64,000 nt of DNA from Argentina anserina (taxonomy: Eukaryota; Streptophyta; Magnoliopsida; Rosales; Rosaceae), in assembly GCF_933775445.1 (NCBI RefSeq), contig NC_065878.1, positions 2,502,001 through 2,566,000 on the forward strand, read 5' to 3'. The position numbers and the translations under genes are program-made. Below the pieces are notes generated by a model. It did not search any database and had not been told where the DNA came from. It worked only from the letters and a program-made list of their open reading frames with translations. Shown here one piece after another: positions 23,468 through 34,350 of the stretch. The number at the start of each line of letters is the position of its first letter. The stretch's first letter is position 1.

Positions 23468-24330
23468 TGAAGATATTGGCTTTCCTAGTCAACTTAGGAA
23501 ATATGCACAACTCAAACACTGTGAGATCCTTCTGTCTCTTTTTTAACAAGAATCATTCATGGTTAAAATGTTTATCTAGAAGTCATCAATTATGGGGGAG
23601 TTTTAATCTTTCAAGGAAGGATCGGTGTGCTAAAAATTTACTTTATGAGAACATGAAGCATGTTCTTCCACTACTGTAGAAAAATTGTTCCTGCTTTTCT
23701 GGGAACATGTTCCCTGCTATTCTGCCACAACCTCAGTAACAGATACATGTCTCCCTGCTAAGGTGTTTTATTTCATTCTCATGATCATGCTTATAAAATG
23801 ACTAATTGCTATTCTCTTGTTGCAGGGGTCATAGACAGCCAAGTGTGTAAAAACCAGATCATACTGCATTGTGGTATGCAGGAGTGATATGTGAAGAACA
23901 CAACAGCTGAGTAGATAGTATGGAATAATTGATCATCAGTCAAAATCAAAAAGGAAAAACCTGTGTGGAGATCAAGACTGTGACAAAGAGTTCTTGTTCT
24001 CCTAAAGAGGTTGCAACTGTGATATAGAGTTGTTTTAGAGAAAAATCAGCTGTGTATAGAGTAGGTTGTTCTTAGACTTAGTTGTGATATAGAACTAAGA
24101 TGTCTAGAACTGCAACAGTGATGTATTTTTGCTAAATGAACTCTTATGGATAGGACAAGAGATCAACTTGATTGTTTGTAAATCATTGAGATTAATTTCA
24201 GTTAATCATGGTGCTGTTTTTCCTCAATGAGGTTTTTTTCACTGTGAATAAAATTCCAACACTGTGTTTTACAAATCAATAATCTGTTTGTGCTGCATAA
24301 GAGTTGTTTGTTCACTCCTAGGTATCTGCA
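23468..24330 (+). repeat. 3' LTR of the Sirevirus
   Basis: Same length (863 bp) as the 5' LTR. It ends TATCTGCA, one change from the inverted terminus, and is followed by TATGG. Confidence 0.95.
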
Positions 24331-25906
24331 TATGGTAAGAAATTAGAATATAGATCCCAACTATATTGACTGTCCAACATGTTGTTTGAACATTTTCCTT
24401 TTGCGCATATTTGACAAATTTGATGATTTTCTTTATGACAAGAAAACTTTCATCCGATGAACCCAAACCGCAGCTAGTTACCATTCCTCCAGAGTCCAGA
24501 AATGAGTTCTTCTCACTTTCCAGCATGATGAGTTGATGACAGATAAAAATTGTAGAGATGAAAATAGCAGCGCAAACTTGTCAAATCAACCAAAGGTGGA
24601 ACAAACTTCCTGACAATAACGTACAGTTAGACCATAGTTACAGTTGCAAAAACCACTCCCAAGCCAGCTACTTTGTGAAGCATGACATCTGTTATACAGG
24701 TCCAAACTGTATAGCTTAATTTGTGATTATGTTAAGCTAACAAAAAATAAGTGAAATCAGATCCGATGCTGTAGCAGCAGGTCTGACCTTGTCATTTTAC
24801 GCACATCAAATTTCCAGGAAGGCACTACCAAAATAAACTTTTAAGTAGCTAAACACGCTTTGGGGATCAAATTTTTTAACTTCACTTCATCAAGGCAGCC
24901 TTGAAGTTCTTCCATGTCTGAGAAATTCAACGCCTGAAATGTCCCAAAATGTATCACTTTCAAGGTATTAACGAGTTTTCAAATGATGAAAGTTTGTTTA
25001 TAGTATATCACATTTCAATATATCAACGGCAGTAAAATGCTCCAACATTAACTTTATGAAAAAGCCAAAGTATCTTACTGTTTTGTAATTATGTTCCATA
25101 GGTGCCTTTCAGCTGAGAGAAGTTCATCACTGCCGCCTGTAGATAAAGAAATCTTCATAAGCACTTTGCGGAGTTCCAATGATGATTTTGCAAACAGAAA
25201 TTCCAATTAGTTTCATAATAGAAATTATAATCCAGTTGGGAGCTGAGTGCATAAGAACTTCCCACCAAAGCAGTAAGATCACTTTTATTGACAAGATTGT
25301 CCTACTTGTGCAAGAATAATTTTTTAATTTGAAGACAAATTTAAGTAAAGAATAAATAGAAGATTAGGTGATCCAGCATTAGATAATAGATATATACCTA
25401 GTATGATCTGACTTGCTTTAGCCAAGCTCCCCTGCTCATTGCAAGGTCTCCTTTAATATTCTACCACCTAGAATACAAGCCCCAAATATCTGCTCCATCT
25501 CCACTTCGAATTATCTACATTTACAAAGAAAAACATGAATGTGTTAACCCAAATAAACCGTTTAAAATAACTATACTACCAGGACCTGATCGATTAGTTA
25601 TAGGTCCAGATCAGGTTTATATTTGCACCGCTTTGCTTCAAAATCAAATACATATATCTTTACTTCCTCTAAGCTCATTTTGACAAACTGCGATAACATG
25701 TAACTAGACAACTATTACATTTTATTTTTTTGTACAAATGCTCATTAAAAAAGATGTTAAGGAACGTGTAAGTTGAGAGAGCTGAACTAGATAAATGCAT
25801 TAGAATATCAGTCATAAGTAAATTAGTATGGATAACAAAAATATTGGACCTACGTGCTTACATGGGGACAAAGGCCTTCCTGTTACAAGCGTTTTGGTGT
25901 GTACTA

Positions 25907-28900
25907 TTAAATCTGTATATAAGGAATGTGGCATATTTTGGGCCAGTGTGGTGCTTTCCCTGGTCCGTATCTCTTCTTTAGCAGAGGACAATTGGAGATA
26001 TGCAGTTGTGTCAGTGAAATAGGCAGATCCTCCTCTGGAATGGACGCTAGCTTTGGACAATCTTCAATTCTAAGAGATTCAAGAGAGGTGAGAGACTGAA
26101 TGGCCTTGCTGGATAGGCGCCTTAGCTTTGAGAAGTCTCCAATTCTGATTTTAATGAGAGATTTAGGGAGCAGCATCTCCATCTCCTCTGGTGGAAATGA
26201 CACCATTTTTGGATCTACACCCTGGATCCACAACTCTTTCAGGGAATTGAGTCTGTGCAACTGCAATCCCCACTCAGAGAGTGGCTTGCAACGTAAGGGG
26301 TTCACAATGTAAAGCTCAACAAGGTTTGGGGGAAACCCCTCTTGTAGAATGGATGCCAAACCTTCACAGTAACCAATCCACAATGTCTGAAGAGAGGTGT
26401 GCTTGTTCATTCCTCTGGGGAAAGCTTCCAAGCTATCACAATTGTAGATAAAGATGCTTGTCAGGGTGGAGTCTCCTGTTGGCAACCCTCCACTTGGGAA
26501 GGAAAGCAGACTTCCACAATCCATAAGAATTAACTGTTGAAGATGGCTGAGGTTGTATAGGCGGTTTGGTAAGGATTTAAGATTTGCACAACTCTGTATG
26601 ACAATATACTCAAGACAAGTTTCACTGTTGAACATATCTGTTATCGACTCCAGTCGTTCACAATCCCTTATGTGAAGGTGTTTAAGTGCCCTGGGAAGTT
26701 GGCCCTTGGATGATAAGCATGTAAGAGATGGGCACTCCCATACCTCCAAATACTCAAGACAAGATGTATCATCTTGCATCAAACAGTGAGAAGAAGAAGA
26801 AGAGGATGAGGAACCCTCCACATTCTCCCCAACGAGTAAGTTCAACCTTCTGCATTCTCTTATTCCTACTCTCCTTAGACTTGGAGGTATCTGGTACTTT
26901 GCAAAACACCTAAGAGAATCACACCTTTCAATCCACAGATCTTTAAGCGAAGCTGGCAAACATTCTTCGGAAATAGAAACTAGACTTTCACACCTATATA
27001 AGCGAAGCGCTTGAAGTGATGTCAGGTGACGTAATTCAATAAGTTTGGAGTTTCTTTCAATAAACAAACTACGAAGAGAACTCAGGTGCTGCAGTATTAT
27101 ATCCTCATTCTTCCAGGAAGATGATGATTCCTCACTATTAGTAATTCCCAAACCTTTAACATTTCTTAAGCCCCTCATGCATTCCGCAGATTTTTCAGTT
27201 TCAAGTCTCAACACTGACAAATTTGAAAGATACATATGTTCAAGTAACTCAAAGTCAACAGCACCTCTAAATACCACCCCGTAGCAGTCATGGACTTGTA
27301 ATGCACAGAGTTGTGTATAGTTTGAAACAGAAACAACCAATTGGGGACACCTAATGACAGAAAGCATTTTCAAGGAAGGAAAAACTCCAATTCGATCTTC
27401 TTCACGAGGGAACCATCCCTTCCAGTGTTGCATATCCTCAAACACAAGATTCTCCAGTACTGGAAAAGATAAGGTACCCTCTCCATAGAACTCAACACCA
27501 ACACTTTCCACTTGAGACATTCCTCTAATGAAGAGTTCCTTGAGAGAAGGTAGTTGGCCAAGTTGTGGCAAGAATCGACAATTATTAGAATTCTCTAACC
27601 TCAAAAGCACCAGATCAGAGAACAAAGGATTACGTATCCATAATGGCAATTCCAAACCACCATAGCCTTTTATAGTAAGCTCTTTGAGGTTTCTGTGAGG
27701 CTTTAACATGTCCAGCACATCTGAATCCTTTTCTTCTCTGCCACTCCATTCTAGTTGCAATTTATCAATCCCTTCCTTGCATATTAAGTCAGCCCTTCTT
27801 GCATCATCCACATCACTGACATTTTCTAATTTTGAGAGGCACAATGTCCCACGAAGAAGATGAAGAGGGCCTATCTCCTTCACACCTGACTCCCTAGCTT
27901 TGCCCACCACAAAACAGGATAATGTTTGCAGGTTGCTCAATTTACCTAACTGGGGAGGCATTCCTTCCAAAGAAAGCATGCTAGAATTGTTGAGATGACG
28001 TAGCTTAGATAAATGGCTAATGTTTGAAGGTAAAGCCTTCAATTTGGAACAATTATCCAATAGTAACGTCTGCAAGTTGTAAAGAGAGCATATTGAATCA
28101 GGCAAACTCAGTAATAATGTGTGAGAAAGATCAAGGTACCTCAGATGCTTCAGTCTACCAATTGAATCCGGCAGTTCAGTCATTTGATAGCCATTAAACG
28201 ATAGCACCCTTAAGTACTTCATATTTGGCAGTAAATGAGAAGCAACCTTACGAGTCTGATGATTCTCACGACCATGTGAAATTGAAATTGGTAGGAAAGT
28301 CCGCAAACGTTTGGCTTTAGAGAAGGTTTCAAATTTTTTTACCCCATCAAACTTGCCAGATATATAAGTTGCATGACGAGTCTTTGGAGAGCATCTTCCA
28401 TCCAGATTATCCTCCAATCTGAAACAAATATCTCCTGCAGCCCACCGTGCCAAATCACCAACAAGGTCATGCATTTCATATCTGGAATTATTCTTGCTTG
28501 ACTTCTGAAACAATGACCGAGACAATAGCTCCTCAAAATAGTCACCACCAATATCTTCCATCTCCTTACTTCCTGTTTGATGAAGGAAACCCTCTGCCAT
28601 CCACAAGAGTATCAACTGTTTTTTCCCAAATTCATATTGATTGGAAGTATGGAGCAATATGCAAAGCACCTCTTCAAGTTCGAAGGAAGATAATGATAGC
28701 TCAATTTCAGTACTGTCAGAATGTTGCTCTCGTGATTTGATGTACTCCACAATTTATCATCCAATACGTCTTCCCAACTACCAGCCTCTTTACAGCGTAA
28801 AATACCACCAAGAGTCTTTGCAGCCAATGGCAATCCATTACACTTGTCAACAATCTTCTTGCAAAGCAGAGTAAAATTCGGTGGTCTATTGCTGTTAATA

Positions 28901-29910
28901 TGTTGCTGAAATACTTCCAAACAATCCTCATCCGAGAGTGTCTTCAAATTATAAACATGAGTTGCTCCTATCAATTTCGCAACTTTTTCTTCTCGAGTAG
29001 TCACCAGTATCTGACTTCCTGGTGCTCCAACACGAAAGGGAGACTGGAGCTTTGTCCATGAGTCATAATCACAAGTACTCCAAACGTCATCCAGAACAAT
29101 CAGAAACTTTTTGCCTGTCAATGCCTCGCTAAGAAGATCCTGCACTTTACTGAATTCATCTAAATCATCAGAATCCCGGGATGTTACTAACTTGAAAATC
29201 GTTTTCGTAACTCTCTCAAGACTGAAGCCATCAGAAACAGATACCCACACCTTTGGATTGAACTGCCCCATTTCCTTATCATTAAACACATGCCCTGCAA
29301 GTGTGGTCTTGCCAAGCCCCGGCATACCAACAATGGCCAAGACTTGGAAATTGGTGGTTAAACTAGGCTCATGATCTTTTAACAAGTCAACTATCACTCT
29401 CTTGTCATCCTCCCTTCCAACCACAGGTCCATCCAACACATATGAACTCAGCAACCTTTGTGATGCCCGAGGGTAACATGGATCATCACTATACACTAAA
29501 CCCAGCTTATCTTTTCTTTCAGATATTACTTTTAATCTATCAGCAACGTCCTTTATTTCAGAATTCATGTTAAAGTTGAACTTAACACTCGAAAAGAGGC
29601 ATTGTACCTTGTTTGTGCCAGCCCCATTTTGGTGACTGATCACCAAGAGCTGGGTGGAAAAGGCGTCCAAGATGTCATCAATGTCAAAAGCCAAATGCAT
29701 GAGCTCATCCAGCCACAGCTTCACCGCCTCGCTTGTGAGTTGCTTCTTCTCAGCATCCTGCAGCACAGCTCCAATTGCAGACAGAGTTGTACCCCATTTC
29801 TTGAGCTTCCTCCCAACCCCGTGGAATTGACCGAAACTGAGCAAGTTGTGCGAGGTTAACCTCTCCAACAGCAACTGAACAAAAGCGCCCAGAAGCACCT
29901 CCACCACCAT
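25907..29910 (-). pseudogene. CC-NBS-LRR resistance gene (RPP13-like 1 type) with one frameshift
   Basis: An intronless minus-strand gene starts at ATG 29910. The first frame encodes a coiled-coil domain (FDIDDILDAF, residues 75-84) and an NB-ARC domain: P-loop GMPGLGKTT (195-203), kinase-2 FLIVLDDVW (269-277), RNBS-B GSQILVTTR (298-306), GLPL (359-362) and RNBS-D KRCFAYCSILP (413-423). The frame then shifts by a single base at about 28636-28641 and stops at 28612. The other frame continues without a break from there to 25907: LILLWMAEGFL, MHD-type YEMHDLVGDLARW, then over 20 LRRs. Such proteins sense pathogen effectors in the cytoplasm. The break removes the ARC2 end and the LRR from the protein, so this is a recent pseudogene or a single sequencing error. 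An upstream promoter is not resolved. Confidence 0.92.
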
Positions 29911-30222
29911 TTCTGCAAAACTCCCAAATGAAATCCAGTCCTACTGTTGCTGTTATTAGCAAGAAAGAAAGTTCAAAAGTCAAAGAAGTGCAGCGCGGTG
30001 GAGTCAAGACTTGGAGGAATGACTGCATGAGTGAACCAAAGGGTGCCAGGGTGGTCTCGGATGACGTGCGTATACACACACTTGCGGCATTAAATCCTCG
30101 GAATCCAAGTGGAGCTTAATTAAGGTAAATTGAAAGGAAAGCAGCCAACGTTGTTTGATATACCCAAGGTTTAAAATATCTATATAGATAGATAGATATA
30201 ACAGACTTTTCAAAATGGAAAA
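29911..30222. other. 5' flank of the NBS-LRR gene
   Basis: This is the likely promoter and leader of the resistance gene. It contains a GATA-type run (tatagatagatagata, about 30183-30198). No defined element could be assigned. Confidence 0.4.
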
Positions 30223-30824
30223 TAGAGGTGACAAATACGTCCGGCCCGTTTATTTATCGTGTTTGACTCAAGCCGACTCATTTATTTAAACATTAAGCCC
30301 GACCTAATTTATGGCCTAAGTTTATATCGGCCCATGCTCGGGTCCGTGCCGGGACAAAAAGCAGGGCGACACGGCCCATTAGCATTATAAGACACAATTC
30401 GAATAAAAAATATTATGTAATTAGAATATTTGTTTTATATAACTATTTAGAATGGTAAAATAAATAAAATACTACAACATATTTTATAATCTTATTTCTA
30501 AAACGTTACGTATGTCAAAACACTGACGTTTTGTTCACTACTTTGATAATATTTGTGAAATATTATAGTTAAAATAATGAAATTAAAAAGAGATTTTAAT
30601 TTAAAAGTTCTAATATTCAAGAATAATATGATAATTGTTTAAATATTTATATAAATAATATATAATTATGTGTTAACGGACCAGCCCATGAATTTATCGT
30701 ATCCGAACTGTGCCGTGCTCAAAACGGGCTTGAGCCGAGCCCAGCCCATGGGCTAAAATACATTGATCTAACCCAGCCCATTACAATAACAGGCTCGCGT
30801 TTTTCAACCTATTTGCCACCTCTA
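30223..30824. mobile_element. hAT-like non-autonomous element with TAGAGGTG ends
   Basis: The left end is TAGAGGTGACAAA. The right end, read in reverse complement, is TAGAGGTGGCAAA. Sub-terminal regions carry GGCCCG/GCCCGAGC-type motifs and the centre is AT-rich. Flanks atggaaaa and ataggaaa look like a decayed 8-bp TSD. A related, truncated element lies at about 58673-59252. Confidence 0.72.
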
Positions 30825-30961
30825 ATAGGAAATATCCGGATATATCGAGAATATGAGAGAAAAAAAATTCAATTAAAAAAATATTTATTATTTTTATTAA
30901 TTTTCAAATAAACTGATAAATATATGTTAACTTCATCTGACATGTCACCTCACACACCATC

Positions 30962-31019
30962 AGGGATGAATATTAATCTTCAAACATTAGAGGGATGAAT
31001 ATTAATCTTCAAACATTAG
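30962..31019. repeat. Two perfect 29-bp tandem units
   Basis: The unit starting agggatgaatattaatc is repeated once without change. It lies in AT-rich DNA between the hAT-like element and the TTC27 3' flank. Confidence 0.95.
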
Positions 31020-31219
31020 AGCAAAGTGCCGATAACGTAGGAAATCTGAAATTAGTACTCATCTTTTTACATAATCCCTTTATATATAAAGAGAATGGTA
31101 ATTATATCATACATTATTATGACAATAATGACTAAACGTTACATAATAACTATTGAATGCTAATCACTTAATCACCTCTCGTATGTTATGTCGACAAAAA
31201 CAGTGTTTTTCCTTCAACA

Positions 31220-32018
31220 CAGATGTATAAGTTAAAACAAAATAAGTTTAAAGAACAGTGGTTACGCTTGAAACCAACCAGGCATAATTTGCAAATGCAA
31301 TGTCCTGACAAGACAAATAACTATGTTTCTCAAATTACAATAATCATGGAAATGTCTCGACATTGGGTCTCTGACTCTATCATTGGGGTTCCATCGGTAA
31401 AGATTTGAAGTACAAGCAATCTCAAGCACCTAATCAACCTGATTCATGATTTGCTAGTATCTATGACTGCCAACCTACAGTAAGAATACTATATGGCCTG
31501 TCCCACTCCTGATGTTTGAACATTGCCGTTCGATCATATCTGGCAAAACTGATGATCTGCTCTATAACCAGAAATACGGTTTTCGGATGAATCTAAAGTG
31601 CGGCTACGATTCCCCTAGTGTCCAGATAGAAGAAATTTGAGTTCTTACTTTCCATCACGAAGACAGATAGAAGTCGTAGAGAGTGAGTTTTTCCTATCCG
31701 TACAAACTCGATGAAGATCCAGTAATAGGCCACCACTGTTCCAATGATTAGAAGGATAATGGCACAAACAAGCCAATCAACCAAGGTGACATCCTGGCAA
31801 AAACAATCACATTAACCTTTAGATTATAGTTGACAGTTGCAAAAGCAGTCCCAAGCCACTTACTATGATTGTGAAGCAGGACATCTGTTATACAGGTCTG
31901 AATTGGATAGCTTGATTTGTGATTATGGAAAGCTGGAAAAATAAATTTGATATAGAAGCAGGTCTAACCTTGTCTTTATATTTATATCAAATTTACTCAG
32001 CAATACCGAAAGAAACTC
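31220..32018 (-). other. 3' flank of the TTC27-like gene with a possible small membrane ORF
   Basis: This stretch is the intact counterpart of 15060-15261 plus 24331-24885. A minus-strand open frame at 31593-31784 encodes 63 residues with a strong hydrophobic segment (VCAIILLIIGTVVAYY). It is preceded by a possible splice acceptor (gccag, about 31797). The decayed copy near 24400-24526 retains a related peptide, LVIKKIIKFVKY versus LVIEQIISFARY downstream of a stop here. It may be a small gene exon or an old relic; I do not recognise it. Confidence 0.3.
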
Positions 32019-34268
32019 CTAAGCAGACACGTTTTTAGAATCAATTTTTAACTTCACTTCATCAAGGCAGACTTTAAGATGTTGAAGTTCTTCCATGTCT
32101 GAGAAGTTCCCTGCCTGAAATGTCCCAAATGTATCAGTTTCAAAAGTATTAATGAACTTTTAAGTGACAAAAATATCTTATGGTATGTCACATGTCAAAA
32201 GATCAATGGCAGTAATACACTTCAACACTGTCTGAAAGACCAAGCATCTTACCTGTTTGATTATGTTCCTTAGGTGCCTTTCAGCTGAGAGAAGTTCATC
32301 ATGGCTACCAGTAGATGAAGAAATCTCCATATGCACTTTGCAGAGTTCCAAAGACGATTTTGCAAACTTTTTAAACCGGTCTCTGTCTTTCCACAAATCA
32401 GACCCCTGCAAATATCCTTGTGATTAGCATTATAAAGAAAATGTGATTCAAATTATGACAAGTTTTAAGGGTTTAAAAGACAAAAAGGAACCATGAACCA
32501 GTCAAAAGAAGACAAAATCCATATAACAAGTAGAGAAATCAATTTGTTTATATTTCCTGACATGTCGAGTGCCCAAGAACTACATAACCAACGTAAAGAA
32601 AATACTTTCCTGACAAGATTGTCGTATTTGTACATAAATAAATTGTTGAAGTTTTTCTTCATTCAAGCAAAAAGTATATAAGGATGAGGAGACCCAGCAA
32701 TAGAGACCTGGTATGATCTGACTTGCTTTAGCCAAGCTTCTCTGCACATTGCAAGGTCCCCTTTCATTTTTTGCCATCTAGCATACAAGCCCCAAATGTC
32801 TGCTCCATTTCCACTTCGAACTATCTACATACACCAAAAAAAAAAAAACATGACTACGTTTTCAGTGTAAACATGAATCCTTTACTCAGATAAACAGTTT
32901 GACATAGCTAAATTACAACGGTCATCATTTTGTAAGTCCAGACTAGCTTATGTTTAGGACCCGACATTTAGGACATATTTGAAGGGAAAGATGGAAAAAT
33001 TGAAGCAGGGCTTTAATATATGCACCTCTTTGCTTCAAAATAAAATACATATAATTGCTACCTTTAAGTTTATTTTGACAAAATTGCAATAACATGCAAC
33101 TATTACTTTTTTCTTTTGTACATGTGTGAAAATAAATCTTGCAGAGATGTCAATACCTTAGATTGCCCCATCTCATTCAACAGAGGAAGAGAGAAAAAAT
33201 AGCACAACAGACACCGACATATATAATGGCGACGTGTAAACCATGAATATAAATATAATATAACCAGAGATGATAATGTAATAGAGATTTTAATACCGGC
33301 CTCATTTCATTGTAACAAAAGTAAAGGAGAAAATGAATTTACTGGTAGTAAGTGAACAAGAATGTCTTGAAATCTTATTAATTGAAACATCTTCGTTGAT
33401 TTTTCATGTTGGATCCTTTAGTTATGTAGAGAACTCATAACAACTACATGTCTGAATTAGTTGTAAATCATAAAATAAATGAACCAAGCAGCAGTGTACT
33501 AAGGCCAACAAATGATAAATTAGTGCAACCATCTCAACAGCTTGTACCAGATAGTTTATCATCTTAAACTATATACATAGTTGGGTTCAGGAAGCACAAG
33601 TAAAAGTGAATTGCACCTGTTGTAGAACTTTTCCAAGAAATTCAACTAAGTGCTCAGCTTCCCGAGAATTTCCCACCTCAGATTCCGCATTTGCAGTCCC
33701 ATTAATGAGGACATTGTGCTTGTTATCAGTCATTGCTGAATTATGTGAAGCCATGCTTTCCACCTCTGTCATAATTCTTTCCAATAATTCAGTATCAATT
33801 CTCTTATTATTAGTAAGATCCAACACCATCCGTGTAGCTTCTAGAGCCTATAAGAAAAAAAAAACAAAAAAGCTTAGAAGTGATGATAGAATAACATGGA
33901 CTCCCTAGGATGATATTGAGAAGTGAACAGCATCTAGAAATTATGGACCTTATACATGACGATTTGCCAAATTACTTACTACCACTATGTCATATTTATT
34001 TATTTTTAAGTTGCTATTAATTTTTTTTTCATTCCATACATCTCTGCCATCATCCAGAAAAACTAATTATAGCACTGACCACAGACAGACACAGACACAG
34101 ACACAGACACACACTTTCTTGAAGGAAAGCACTTGCCTGAGAAATATTTCCAACATCTAAAGCAACATGGCTGTAGTTCTCCCACAGTTGATAGCTGTTT
34201 CGTCTGTCACCAGTGATATAAAGTGTCAATTAATAAAAATGAAATAATGGCGGGGGGATGCAATTATG

Positions 34269-34350
<82 letters not shown>

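Larger units (their letters stand above)
15262..24330 (+). mobile_element. Sirevirus-type Ty1/Copia retrotransposon with env-like ORF
   Basis: This 9069-bp element has two 863-bp LTRs with inverted ends TGAAGATA/TATCTTCA. The TSD is TATGG at 15257-15261 and 24331-24335. A tRNA-Met primer-binding site, gag, protease, integrase, RT and RNase H follow in Copia order. Between pol and the 3' LTR are about 2 kb holding a further ORF and repeated GGGGGAG tracts, features known from Sireviruses. Several stops and frameshifts break gag-pol, so it is probably immobile by itself. By eye the LTRs differ at about 20 positions, roughly 2%, suggesting a fairly young insertion. Confidence 0.95.
15060..25745 (-). 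pseudogene. Decayed partial copy of the TTC27-like gene 3' end, split by a Sirevirus
   Basis: Segments 15060-15261 and 24331-25745 match, in order, 31220-33125 at the 3' end of the intact TTC27-like gene. Recognisable copies are exon 18 (about 25395-25512), exon 19 (about 25085-25195) and exon 20 (about 24885-24935). The exon 18 copy has stops (for example SRW then TAG, and TAG after VRSY). The exon 19 copy is out of frame, and the exon 20 copy lacks about 9 bases. The 9069-bp Sirevirus inserted in the 3' flank. The intact gene lies about 7 kb away on the same strand, with an NBS-LRR gene between, so this looks like a local segmental duplication. Confidence 0.85.

Noticed and set aside
30223..30824. 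Possible gene promoter CpG-like island
   Set aside because: GGCCCG-type motifs at both ends are the sub-terminal regions of a hAT-like element with TAGAGGTG termini.
34081..34110. Short CRISPR-like repeat (acagac units)
   Set aside because: It is a simple acagac/acacag microsatellite in an intron with no spacers.
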